A stretch of DNA of 64,000 bases from Gemmatimonadota bacterium (GTDB taxonomy: Bacteria > Gemmatimonadota > Gemmatimonadetes > Gemmatimonadales > Gemmatimonadaceae): positions 62,001 through 126,000 of the forward strand of contig JAPLKS010000007.1 in assembly GCA_026387915.1 (NCBI GenBank). The letters run 5' to 3'. Both the position numbers and the translations under genes were made by a program. The notes below the pieces were generated by a model. That model was not told the DNA's origin. It made no database searches and saw nothing but the letters and a program-made list of their open reading frames with translations. This document shows positions 28,759 to 37,382 of this stretch, piece by piece; the stretch's first letter is position 1, and the number at the start of each line of letters is the position of its first letter.

Positions 28759-30024
28759 ATGACAACCATGTCACACGACCGGCACCTCCGGTGCTCGTTC
28801 TGCGGAAAGTCCAAGGACTCGGTGAGGAAGTTTATCTCCGGGCCCTCGGTCTACATCTGCAACGAGTGCATCGCGCTGTGCAACGAGATTCTCGCCGAGG
28901 ATGAAGAGCGCGAAGTGGCGGAGTCGGTCACGTCGGTGCCGGCGCCGCAGGAAATTAAGGACACACTCGACCAGTACGTGATCGGTCAGGAAGCGGCCAA
29001 GAAGGCGCTCGCCGTGGCCGTGTACAACCACTACAAGCGCATCAACGCCAGTGCCTCGCGCCGCGAGAACGACGTTGAGCTCGATAAGTCGAACATCCTC
29101 TTGCTCGGCCCGACGGGCGTGGGCAAGACGCTGCTGGCGCAGACGCTGGCGCGCATGCTCGACGTGCCGTTTACGATTGCCGATGCCACGACGCTCACCG
29201 AAGCTGGCTATGTGGGTGAGGACGTCGAGAACATTCTGGTGCGTCTGCTGCAGGCAGGCGACTTCAATGTGGCGGAGTGCGAGCGCGGCATCGTCTACAT
29301 CGACGAAATCGACAAGATTGCGCGCAAGAGCGAAAACCCGAGCATTACGCGTGACGTCAGCGGCGAAGGCGTGCAGCAGGCGTTGCTCAAGATTCTCGAG
29401 GGGACGGTAGCCAGCGTTCCGCCGCAGGGCGGCCGCAAGCACCCGCAGCAGGAATACATCCAGATCAACACCAAGGACATCCTGTTCATTTGCGGCGGGG
29501 CGTTCGACGGGCTGGAAAAGATTATCGAAGCGCGGTTGGGCCGTCGTCAGATTGGCTTCAACGACTCCGAGGCGAAGACGGCGAGCGGCACCCCCAAGCC
29601 CGCGACGCATATCTTTGGCGACGTGGAGCCGGACGATCTGCTCCGTTACGGGCTCATTCCTGAGCTCGTGGGGCGTCTGCCGGTGACCGTGCCGTTGCAG
29701 GCGCTGGACGAAGACGCGCTCGTGACGATTCTCAAGGAGCCGCGGAACGCGCTCACCAAACAGTACTCCAAGCTGTTTGAGCTTGAGGACGTGACGATCA
29801 CGTTTGAGGAGTCGGCGCTCAAGGCCATTGCCCGCAAGGCGATTGCCCGCGGCACGGGCGCGCGCGGATTGCGGGCGATTCTCGAAGAGATTCTGCTCGA
29901 CACGATGTTCGACCTGCCGGCGCGCGACGATGTGGTGGAAGTGCGCGTGACCGAGGCGTGCATCACCAACGGCGCCCCGCCAATGCTAGAGATCGCGCCC
30001 AAGCGCGTGAAGAAAGAAGCCTAA
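28759..30024 (+). CDS. clpX: Clp protease ATP-binding subunit ClpX
   Basis: 421 residues; a second ATG at 28768 is an equally possible start. The N-terminal zinc-binding domain has CSFC and CNEC pairs (LRCSFCGKS ... ICNECIALC). The AAA+ core has Walker [16 protein letters not shown], Walker [14 protein letters not shown] and sensor/arginine motifs, and the IGF-type ClpP-docking loop appears as IGFND. Unfolds tagged proteins and feeds ClpP. A hairpin downstream (30070-30092) ends the transcript. Confidence 0.97.
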   Translation: MTTMSHDRHLRCSFCGKSKDSVRKFISGPSVYICNECIALCNEILAEDEEREVAESVTSVPAPQEIKDTLDQYVIGQEAAKKALAVAVYNHYKRINASASRRENDVELDKSNILLLGPTGVGKTLLAQTLARMLDVPFTIADATTLTEAGYVGEDVENILVRLLQAGDFNVAECERGIVYIDEIDKIARKSENPSITRDVSGEGVQQALLKILEGTVASVPPQGGRKHPQQEYIQINTKDILFICGGAFDGLEKIIEARLGRRQIGFNDSEAKTASGTPKPATHIFGDVEPDDLLRYGLIPELVGRLPVTVPLQALDEDALVTILKEPRNALTKQYSKLFELEDVTITFEESALKAIARKAIARGTGARGLRAILEEILLDTMFDLPARDDVVEVRVTEACITNGAPPMLEIAPKRVKKEA

Positions 30025-30069
30025 AGCGCTTCTCTACGGGCGACGGACGGGCGATTGGCTGAAAAAGAG

Positions 30070-30100
30070 CGGCGGAACCAGGGGTTCCGCCGTTATCTTT
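30070..30100 (+). terminator. Terminator after clpX, directly before engB
   Basis: Perfect 10-bp stem (30070-30079 with 30083-30092), loop AGG, then TTATCTTTT. The engB start codon lies only 13 bp past the stem, so the same bases may also act on engB translation or leave engB with a very short or absent leader. Confidence 0.75.
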
Positions 30101-30105
30101 TAAGT

Positions 30106-30777
30106 ATGGAAGACGCCACACCCGCCACACCCGACACACCCGCCACGCCGGCGTTACCGACTAAGGATCCGATGGTCATTCGGCACCTCGAATTCTTGGG
30201 GCCGATGGCGCAGGACGGTGGGTGGCGGCCCACGCCAGGGTTGCCCGAGGTGGCCTTTGCGGGGCGGTCGAACGTTGGCAAGTCGTCGCTCCTCAACAAG
30301 CTGGTGCGGCGCAAAGCCTTTGCCCGCGTGAGTAACACGCCGGGACGTACGCGCGAAATTAATTTCTTTGCGGTCAACAAGACGTTCACGTTCGTGGATT
30401 TACCGGGCTACGGGTACGCGCGGATTTCCAAGGGGCGGCGCGAAGAGTGGAAACCGCTGATTGAGGGCTATCTGCGTACGAGCGCGGAGCTTCGCGGCAT
30501 TGTGCAGCTCCTCGACGTGCGGCACGACCCCACGGTGGAAGATGTGGCGATGTTTGACCTGCTGGCCGATCTTGGGATCCCCACGATTGTGGTGGCCACG
30601 AAGATCGACAAGTTGAAGCCGCGTGAACTGAAGGACCGGATGCACGCGATTGCCGTGCTGCTTGAACTCGAAGAAGATCAGATGATCGCGTTCAGCGCCG
30701 TGAGCGGCGTGGGGCGCGATACGTTGGCGGAGGCCATCGTCGAGCTGTTGTCCCACCCGTCGTGGAGGGCACCGTGA
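30106..30777 (+). CDS. engB: Ribosome biogenesis GTPase EngB/YsxC
   Basis: 223 residues from the ATG at 30106. An upstream start at 30055 would place the clpX terminator hairpin inside the coding region, so I reject it. GTPase motifs: G1 GRSNVGKSSL, G2 NTPGRTREI, G3 DLPGYGYA, G4 ATKIDKL, G5 SAVSG. Acts in late 50S subunit assembly. The N-terminal 25 residues are a low-complexity Thr/Pro/Ala run (from CCCGCCACACC-like repeats). No Shine-Dalgarno is visible. The stop overlaps the next gene's GTG start by 4 bp. Confidence 0.93.
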   Translation: MEDATPATPDTPATPALPTKDPMVIRHLEFLGPMAQDGGWRPTPGLPEVAFAGRSNVGKSSLLNKLVRRKAFARVSNTPGRTREINFFAVNKTFTFVDLPGYGYARISKGRREEWKPLIEGYLRTSAELRGIVQLLDVRHDPTVEDVAMFDLLADLGIPTIVVATKIDKLKPRELKDRMHAIAVLLELEEDQMIAFSAVSGVGRDTLAEAIVELLSHPSWRAP

Positions 30778-31400
30778 TCCGTATGCGAATGGCGTTTGCT
30801 CTGCTGGTGGGGTTTGCGGGCGCGCTGGGTGCGCAGGCAGGCGCGGCAACCTCCGCGAGCGCGGGGTTGGTGCCGGAAGGCTTTGGCTCGCGCAAGCAGG
30901 ATGAGATTGCGGTGAAGCTGCAGCACATGGGACTCTCCATCAAAGCGATTCCGCTCGACGAAGCAATTTTGCGGCTACTGGCGCCGGACTCGCACCGTGC
31001 GTTGCGCGGCATTCGCGAGAGTCGCGCCAAGCAGCTCGAGGCGATTGCCGCGCGCACGGGCGTGGCGCGTGTTCAGGCGTGGTATGTGACCTACTACACG
31101 CTGGAGCCGGGCGAGGCGCGGTACGAACCGATGGATGTGGTGCTCCGCAGTGGCGGGCGCGATTACCGTCCGCTCGACGTCATTGCCGTGACGCCAGGAT
31201 TTGGTGAGGGACGCGTGGCACAGCGGCAGCAGCAGAGTGCAATTTTCGTGTACGATGCCTCGATTGATCTCTCGCAACCTGTGACGGTGCTGGCCGCTGG
31301 TCAGCAGAGCACGGGCTGGACCGAGACTCTCTCGCTACTCGACGCCGAACGCTCGGCGGTGTGGTCGCGGGCTTCAGCAGGCACGCAGAAAAAACCTTAA
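30774..31400 (+). CDS. Secreted protein of unknown function
   Basis: 208 residues from the GTG at 30774, which overlaps the engB stop (GTGA) and has GGAGG five bases upstream; ATG codons at 30783 and 30789 are alternatives. An N-terminal signal peptide (FALLVGFAGALGAQAGA) precedes a predicted alpha/beta region with HMGLSIKAIPLDEAILRLLA and a conserved-looking ARVQAWYVTYYTLEPGEARYEPMD stretch in two parts. No known domain is recognised. Coupling to engB may only reflect compact packing. Confidence 0.7.
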   Translation: MIRMRMAFALLVGFAGALGAQAGAATSASAGLVPEGFGSRKQDEIAVKLQHMGLSIKAIPLDEAILRLLAPDSHRALRGIRESRAKQLEAIAARTGVARVQAWYVTYYTLEPGEARYEPMDVVLRSGGRDYRPLDVIAVTPGFGEGRVAQRQQQSAIFVYDASIDLSQPVTVLAAGQQSTGWTETLSLLDAERSAVWSRASAGTQKKP

Positions 31401-31424
31401 CCCGCGCATCGCGAGGCGGTTGGT

Positions 31425-32279
31425 ATGGTGCTTCGTCCCCTCCGGTTACTGGCGCCCACGCCAGCCAACTCGCTCGTGGAGCAGTGGCTCGAGCAGTTGC
31501 GCGGCCAACTGGCGGACCCCGCGCTCGACCGTGCGCGCTTTTGCCGCGACACGCTCGGCGAACTCGCGTGGCCTGCGTATGCGGCGCACTGGGAAACCGC
31601 GGTCACCGACACGAAGCTGCCGCTCGGCACACGACTCGCGCTGTCGGCGCTCGACCCGCGCAACGTGACGCTCGAGCCGGAGTACTACGCCGAGTGTGAT
31701 GATGTGCAGTTTCAGCGCGTGAAGCCGCTGCTCTGGCTTTGGTATTCGTTTGATCGATTGCCGTTGGCCGGGCAGAACGTGGACTTGGGCGTGCGCTTTC
31801 GCCGGCTCCTGGCGCCGTACATTTTCCGCAGCTGCGGCGAGCGGTTCAAGGCGTTTCAGCATGTGGAATTCACCTTCGGCTACAACATCGATTGTGGCGA
31901 CGACGTGGTGGTGCACCGCCACGTGTTGCTGGACGACCGCGGCGGCATTGTGATGGGGAATGGCGTGAGCATTAGCGACTACGCCAACATTTACAGTCAT
32001 ACGCATAGCATTGTGGATCAAGCAGACGTCACGAATGCCGTCACAGTGCTCGAGGACGGTGTGCGCATTACGTACCACGCCACGGTCTTGGCCGGTGTAC
32101 ACGTGGGGACGCAGGGGATGGTGGGCGCGAATGCGGTGGCCACCAAAGACGTGCGCGCCTACCACGTGAACGTGGGGATTCCGGCGAAGTCGGTGCGGGT
32201 GAAGCCGAACGCGCCGGCGGGTGGGAGCGACCGTTTGTCGACGACGGCGGAGCGGGCGGTGCCGATCAAGGGAGAGTAG
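31425..32279 (+). CDS. Hexapeptide-repeat acyltransferase
   Basis: 284 residues. The C-terminal half is a left-handed beta-helix of the LbetaH acyltransferase type, with stacked hexapeptides (DCGDDVVVHRHVLLDDRG, IVMGNGVSISDYANI, VLAGVHVGTQGMVGANAV) and ending GIPAKSVRV, typical of O-acetyltransferases such as maltose/NodL-like or serine acetyltransferases. The N-terminal 120 residues are helical and not recognised. Catalytic His candidates lie in IYSHTHSIVDQ. The acceptor is unknown. Starts 24 bp after the secreted protein with GAGG upstream. Confidence 0.8.
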   Translation: MVLRPLRLLAPTPANSLVEQWLEQLRGQLADPALDRARFCRDTLGELAWPAYAAHWETAVTDTKLPLGTRLALSALDPRNVTLEPEYYAECDDVQFQRVKPLLWLWYSFDRLPLAGQNVDLGVRFRRLLAPYIFRSCGERFKAFQHVEFTFGYNIDCGDDVVVHRHVLLDDRGGIVMGNGVSISDYANIYSHTHSIVDQADVTNAVTVLEDGVRITYHATVLAGVHVGTQGMVGANAVATKDVRAYHVNVGIPAKSVRVKPNAPAGGSDRLSTTAERAVPIKGE

Positions 32280-32292
32280 CGCGGGCGGCGCA

Positions 32293-32324
32293 TGCGGCGG
32301 CACTTGCGGCGGCACTTGCGGCGG
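32293..32324. repeat. 12-bp tandem repeat between genes
   Basis: TGCGGCGGCACT occurs twice in tandem (32293-32304, 32305-32316) and partly a third time to 32324, between the convergent acyltransferase and Nudix genes. Short GC microsatellite with no evident role. Confidence 0.7.
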
Positions 32325-32370
32325 GCGGAGTGAGCGGTACAGGCGAGTTTACCGCGACCGGCGCTCGTGA

Positions 32371-32850
32371 CTACTCGTCGAGGGGCATGCGCAGGACGTC
32401 ATCCACCGCGCCGCCGTGTCCGTTTGGAAAGAGCTTGCGAATGTGCGCAATCGCTTCCGCTTCACGCGGCCACGAGAATCGTTTTGTGGCGGCAGTGGGG
32501 GTGAGCCATTCGTAGGCGTCGTGTTCGTCGGCGGTGGTGACGGCGTCGGATGACACGAAGGCTGCGAAGACGGCGGCCAGTTGGACTTCGCCGGTGCGAT
32601 GGAGATAGAACGGGTGCACCGTCACGCTATAGAGGCGGTCGGGGGTGAGCCCGGTTTCTTCGCGGAGTTCGCGGCAGGCGGCCTGCGGTAGCGATTCGCC
32701 GCGCTCCACGCGCCCGTGGACGGTCTCCCATGAGCCGGGGCTACGCCCAGGGGCCTGACGGCGCAGGACGAGCACCTTCCACCGTCCGCGTACGATGCGG
32801 ACGACGTAGACATCCACCACGCCCACACGCACGGTGGTCGGGTTGGTCAT
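32371..32850 (-). CDS. Nudix hydrolase
   Basis: 159 residues. The Nudix box fits G-x5-E-x7-REUxEExGU exactly (GRVERGE, then RELREETGL), providing the Mg-binding loop. Hydrolyses a nucleoside diphosphate linked to another moiety. The opening (VGVVDVYVVRIVRGRWKVLVLRR) and WETVHGRV resemble dATP pyrophosphohydrolase-type or dihydroneopterin triphosphate-type Nudix enzymes, but substrate cannot be assigned. Lies 8 bp after the ATPase-receiver gene on the same strand. Confidence 0.88.
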   Translation of the reverse strand: MTNPTTVRVGVVDVYVVRIVRGRWKVLVLRRQAPGRSPGSWETVHGRVERGESLPQAACRELREETGLTPDRLYSVTVHPFYLHRTGEVQLAAVFAAFVSSDAVTTADEHDAYEWLTPTAATKRFSWPREAEAIAHIRKLFPNGHGGAVDDVLRMPLDE

Positions 32851-32858
32851 TGTTGAAC

Positions 32859-35186
32859 TCAGACGGCGCGGTGGCCGCGGGCGAGGAGCGAGTGCAGGCG
32901 CGCGGAGAGCGCGCGCGGGCGGAACGGCTTGGTGAGGTAATCGCTCGCGCCGTACTCGAAGACGCGCACTTCACTGTCTTCGTCGCCCTTGGCCGTGAGG
33001 ACAATCACCGGCAGATTCGCGGTGCCGGGGCGCGCGCGCAGATGACTGAGCACGCCGTAGCCGTCGAGGCGCGGGAGGTTCAAGTCGAGCACCACGATGT
33101 CGGGGGCGGCGCGGTCGATTTCATCGAGGGCTTTCACACCGTCGGCGGCCTCGAACACCGTAAACCCCTCGCGCTCGAGGAGATCTTTGAGCACGCGACG
33201 GAGGGAGTCTTCGTCCTCCACCAGCAACACCTTTTTGGATTCGCCGGCGGCGTTGACGTTCTCGTCGTCCACGAGCTGGAACGACGCGCCGGTAAAGGAC
33301 GGCGCCGGCGTATGGTGCAACGTGGGGACGTGACCGCGCGTGGGCGGCGGAAGCAGCCCACCGTCGATGGACGGTGGCGCGGCGGTCGCGCCGGAAGCCG
33401 ATGGCGGCTCACGGTGCGTGCCATTGTCGTCGTCCACCGCGCGCTGTGCGCTGCTCGCACGCGTTGACGTACTCGGCCGCGGCTGCGCGCTCGCCTCAAC
33501 GGGAGCCTCGAGCACGCGCAGCAGTTCTTCGATGGTGGTGATGCCGTTGCGCGTGTGCTGAACGCCCGATTCCCACAGTCCGCGCATGCCCCCCTCGCGC
33601 GCCGCGTCGGCGATGCGCTCGGAATGTTCGTTGGCGGCAATGCGGCGTTCCATTTCGGTGCTCGTCGAGAGCACTTCGGTGATCGCGAGACGACCGCGAT
33701 AGCCCGTGTTGGAGCACTCGGAGCAGCCGACGGGCCGGTAGAGCGTGGAGCCGTCGGGGAACCACTTCTTGAGACGATCCGGCACCTGTCCCACCGCGAG
33801 CTCGCGGCAGTGGGGGCAGAGTCGGCGGAGGAGTCGTTGCGCGACGACGCCCTTGAGCGACGCGGCAATCTTGTAGCTCTCAATGCCGATGTCGAGCAGA
33901 CGCGTGACCGAACTCGCGGCGTCGATGGTGTGCAGCGTCGTGAGCACCAAGTGGCCCGTGAGCGACGCCTGCACGGCGATCATGGCCGTTTCTTTGTCTC
34001 GAATTTCGCCGACGAGAATGACGTCGGGGTCTTGGCGCAGAATGGAGCGCAGCGCGGCCGGAAAGGTGAGCCCCGCTTTTTCGTTGACCTGCACCTGCAC
34101 AATGCCTTGCAGGCGATACTCGACCGGGTCTTCGACGGTGACGATGTTGACGCCACGCGCCTGCACGGTGCGAAGCATCGAGTACAGCGTGGTGGTCTTG
34201 CCGCTGCCGGTGGGACCGGTGACGAGCAGCAGCCCTTCGCGCGACTGCAAGAGGCCGTGAATGCGTTCGAGTTCGTCGGGATTGAGTCCGAGTCCGTCGA
34301 GCGAGAGCACGGTGGAGCGCTGGTCGAGAATACGAATGACGACTTTTTCGCCCTGCGACGCCGGCAGCGTGGAGATACGCAAATCCACGCGATTGCCGCT
34401 CACCACCACGCGCGCACGACCGTCTTGCGGGCGCAGGCGGTCGGCAATGTCGAGTTGCGCCATGATCTTCACGCGCGACACGAGCGGAATGCCGGCCGCC
34501 TTGGGCAACACCATCACCTGCCGGAGTACACCGTCAATACGATAGCGAACGGCGACGCCGCCTTCCTCGGGCTCCAAGTGGATGTCCGACGCGCGCGACG
34601 AAATCCCTTCGGCGACGATGCGGTCCACCAGCTGAATAACGGGGCGCGCCGTGGCCTGATTGGCACCGAGTTCGAGGTCGGAATCCTCGATCTGCTCGGT
34701 GAGCGTTTCGATGTCGTAGTCGATGCCGACGTTCTCGAGAATTTTCTCGATGACGTTTTCGGGGCGGTAGACTTCGTCGAGGCGTTCCTGAATTTTTGTC
34801 GGCGAGGCCAGCGACATACGCACGGTGCGGCCAAGGGCGAACGCGAGGGTGCGTTCGCAGTCGAGATCGTGCGGGTCAGCAGTGGCGATGTCGAGAATGG
34901 AATCGCTGATCTGGAGCGGGAGCACGCGATATTTGCGCACCAACGTTTCCGGCACCAGTTCGCGCGCCTGCTGCGAGATAGACGCGATGTTGGCGATCTT
35001 CATCCGGAACCGCGACGAGAGTGCGGTGAGGATTTGGTCGTCGGAGACGAAGCCGCGGCGGACGGCAGTTTCCCAGTAGCTCTCCTCGCGCGCGGCTTTG
35101 AGCTGCACGAACTGCTCGGGGGTCATAAGACCCTCGAGCGTCGGGAGCAGCCATTCGTCTCGTGCCGGGCGGGCGGACGTCCCCAT
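32859..35186 (-). CDS. Type IV pilus/type II secretion ATPase fused to a response-regulator receiver
   Basis: 775 residues. About 1-150 is a MshEN-like N-domain, 165-570 a PilB/GspE secretion ATPase with Walker A GPTGSGKTTT, Asp box and Walker B (DPDVILVGEIRD), the His box (TLHTIDAASSVTRL) and the tetracysteine zinc motif (CPHC ... CSEC). A Ser/Pro/Thr-rich linker of about 75 residues then leads to a full receiver domain (about 650-775) with VEDED, phospho-acceptor Asp701 in VVLDLNLPRLDG and Lys in LTKPF. Predicted inner-membrane-associated motor for pilus assembly or secretion with a built-in phosphorylation input. No pilin or other pilus genes are adjacent. Confidence 0.9.
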   Translation of the reverse strand: MGTSARPARDEWLLPTLEGLMTPEQFVQLKAAREESYWETAVRRGFVSDDQILTALSSRFRMKIANIASISQQARELVPETLVRKYRVLPLQISDSILDIATADPHDLDCERTLAFALGRTVRMSLASPTKIQERLDEVYRPENVIEKILENVGIDYDIETLTEQIEDSDLELGANQATARPVIQLVDRIVAEGISSRASDIHLEPEEGGVAVRYRIDGVLRQVMVLPKAAGIPLVSRVKIMAQLDIADRLRPQDGRARVVVSGNRVDLRISTLPASQGEKVVIRILDQRSTVLSLDGLGLNPDELERIHGLLQSREGLLLVTGPTGSGKTTTLYSMLRTVQARGVNIVTVEDPVEYRLQGIVQVQVNEKAGLTFPAALRSILRQDPDVILVGEIRDKETAMIAVQASLTGHLVLTTLHTIDAASSVTRLLDIGIESYKIAASLKGVVAQRLLRRLCPHCRELAVGQVPDRLKKWFPDGSTLYRPVGCSECSNTGYRGRLAITEVLSTSTEMERRIAANEHSERIADAAREGGMRGLWESGVQHTRNGITTIEELLRVLEAPVEASAQPRPSTSTRASSAQRAVDDDNGTHREPPSASGATAAPPSIDGGLLPPPTRGHVPTLHHTPAPSFTGASFQLVDDENVNAAGESKKVLLVEDEDSLRRVLKDLLEREGFTVFEAADGVKALDEIDRAAPDIVVLDLNLPRLDGYGVLSHLRARPGTANLPVIVLTAKGDEDSEVRVFEYGASDYLTKPFRPRALSARLHSLLARGHRAV

Positions 35187-35272
35187 CCCTATCCTCTTTT
35201 CCGGGGGTCAGGCGCCGACAGGGGGCGCCTTAGAACCATAAAACTAACCGCTGGGGCACCGTCGGTCAGGGG

Positions 35273-37339
35273 CTAGAGGACCCGCCAGTAACCGCGGGTC
35301 ATATCTACCGAGAAAGTCCAACGACCGTCACGCATTCCGCGGGCAACATCCAACCGCAGCAGGTCGAAGAGGGAAATGACGCCGACACCGACACTGCCGT
35401 ACCAGCCCCGTTGCTGTGCCCCAGGCTCCCCCTGAAGCCAGATCCCTTGGGCAAAGGGGGCAATGACGACTGGCATAGACATCGTGCCAAAGCGCCCCAG
35501 CGAGAGGGGGAGGGCGCCGGCCAGGTGCCGCCACTCCACGCGCTGTGACAGGGCTCCGAGCGCGGCAAACTGGTGAAAATCGTAGCCGGGGCCGGTGACG
35601 GGGCCGCCCATATGCACGAGCCACTGGGCGGGCGGCGCTGCGCCAATGATGGCCGCCGCGGTGGTGTGCAGGGCGAGTTTATCCGTGCCAAAATCGTGTT
35701 CGGCGTCCGCCGTTAGCACGAGCCGGGCGAATCGCGAGCTGTGGCTGGCACTGGATACGTCGCGCGTTTGCAGTGCCTCAAGGAAGAACGCCCCCTGCCC
35801 TCGCGATCCCCACGGGGCGTCACTGAGGGCGCGCGTGATGCTGAGCGAGATGCGATCCACCGTGAGCGGCACGGCGCCAAAAGCGGGCCGAAATGCTCCG
35901 ACCGCTGGGCGCGCTCGCAGCGCGAGCGGGGAGTCGTGCGCACGTTCGGCGGTCACGCGCCAGAGCAGGCCGCCAACGTTTCCTGCGTCGAGGGCGAGTT
36001 GCACGCCGCGGGCGCGGTAGCTGTCGGTGAAGTCGCTTCCGAATTCCTGCGCGGCAATGGAGTTGCGGACGCCGCTGGTTTCGGCTTCGTCTCCAGCGTC
36101 GCGCCAGTCGTCGTGTGCGGTGATCGAAAGCCCTGCTCCACTGGCGTGCAGCCAACCGAGCGAGAGTTCGTGTTTGAGTTGGTGGTCGTCGAGGCCAAAA
36201 CGCGCGCGCCCTTTGGCGACAACGCCCGCGCCGAATCGTTGTGCGAGGCCCGCGCCAATGGCGAGCCCTTCGTTGCGGTCAAAGCGCACGACGTCGCTCA
36301 CGCCGCGGGCGCTGGGCGTGGTGGATTGCGCGCGCGAGAGCGCTTCGGCGCGGACGAGCTCGCGGGCGGCGTCCTGCACGTGGCGGACGTCGTCATCCGC
36401 GCTGAGTTTGAGGTCGCCGGGGAGCACTTCGAGAATGCCGCCGTCGAATTTGTAGGCTTTGAGCTGTGCGGGCGGCAGGGACACCACTTCCTCGCCGGCA
36501 AACCACGGGGCGGGGAGTTTTTGATTGACCTGCACGCAGCAGATTTCCCAACGGCCGCGAATGATGCCGCGGGTGGGGAAATCCATCCAAGTGGCGGTGC
36601 GTCGAATTTCGATCTCTTGGCGCCGTGGTAGCCAGAAGCGCCCTTCGAAGAGGCCGTTTTCGAGAATTACCGAGACATCCTCGAGCTGTGGATCTTTGAG
36701 GGCCACGCGGGTGAAGCTGACGGCCATCCGTACGACGGAGCCCGTTTCGCGGTCGAGATAGACGGCGCCGATGGCCCGTGGTTGCTGGTCGTCGCGCGGC
36801 CGGACATTGACGGTGAGGACGTCAAAGGCGCGCTCCTGCGTCTTGATGCGCAGGGAATCGACGATCGCAAAATCGTAGGCGTCGCGCCCGGCGGTGGAAA
36901 GCGGGTGCGGAACATCGCGGACTTCGTCACCGTCCCCGAGGCGAATGATGCCTGGGAAGTTGTTCTGGACGATCGCGAGATGATCGCGGTGATAGGCGAT
37001 ATCCGTGGGGAGCAGGAGCGTGTCGCGACGGCCGACGATCCGTTGCTTGCTCTGATTTGGTGCGCGCCAATAGACTTCGAGGGCGAGCTCGTCCGTACGC
37101 ACGACCTTCGGCGGATCGGGGTAGCCTTCGCCAATTTGGGCGAGGAAGGTCAGGAACCCGTGGGCGTTGGCGCGGTAGTCTGTGAGGCCGGTGTCGGCGA
37201 GCTGCGCCGCGCGGCGCGCGATTGCGCGATCAACGAGATTCATCGTGCGCGGATCGTTCCACGTTTGTGCGTGCACCAATGTTGGCGCACCCACACCCGC
37301 AATCACGCACGCGGCGAATGCCGCGATCAGAGGACGCAT
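35273..37339 (-). CDS. Putative outer-membrane beta-barrel protein of unknown function
   Basis: 688 residues from the ATG at 37339. Signal peptide (PLIAAFAACVIAGVGAPTLVHAQ). Residues about 25-290 form a beta-rich periplasmic-like domain (VDRAIARRAAQLADTG at the start; AIGAVYLDRETGSVVRM, RFWLPRRQEIEIRRTATW), resembling surface proteins with an N-terminal lipoprotein-sorting-like fold. From about 370 on, repeated amphipathic strands end in a barrel-like C-terminus (FSVDMTRGYWRVL), although the last residue is Leu rather than Phe. Two adjacent Cys (WEICCVQV) stand out. Divergent from trpE with 43 bp between starts. Confidence 0.65.
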   Translation of the reverse strand: MRPLIAAFAACVIAGVGAPTLVHAQTWNDPRTMNLVDRAIARRAAQLADTGLTDYRANAHGFLTFLAQIGEGYPDPPKVVRTDELALEVYWRAPNQSKQRIVGRRDTLLLPTDIAYHRDHLAIVQNNFPGIIRLGDGDEVRDVPHPLSTAGRDAYDFAIVDSLRIKTQERAFDVLTVNVRPRDDQQPRAIGAVYLDRETGSVVRMAVSFTRVALKDPQLEDVSVILENGLFEGRFWLPRRQEIEIRRTATWMDFPTRGIIRGRWEICCVQVNQKLPAPWFAGEEVVSLPPAQLKAYKFDGGILEVLPGDLKLSADDDVRHVQDAARELVRAEALSRAQSTTPSARGVSDVVRFDRNEGLAIGAGLAQRFGAGVVAKGRARFGLDDHQLKHELSLGWLHASGAGLSITAHDDWRDAGDEAETSGVRNSIAAQEFGSDFTDSYRARGVQLALDAGNVGGLLWRVTAERAHDSPLALRARPAVGAFRPAFGAVPLTVDRISLSITRALSDAPWGSRGQGAFFLEALQTRDVSSASHSSRFARLVLTADAEHDFGTDKLALHTTAAAIIGAAPPAQWLVHMGGPVTGPGYDFHQFAALGALSQRVEWRHLAGALPLSLGRFGTMSMPVVIAPFAQGIWLQGEPGAQQRGWYGSVGVGVISLFDLLRLDVARGMRDGRWTFSVDMTRGYWRVL

Positions 37340-37382
37340 GCAGGGAAGATCACCGAGCGAAACGAGTGGGGCAACCGGCGTG

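Noticed and set aside
33555-35276. Long plus-strand frame opposite the ATPase-receiver gene
   Set aside because: Shadow of a gene with complete catalytic motifs on the minus strand.
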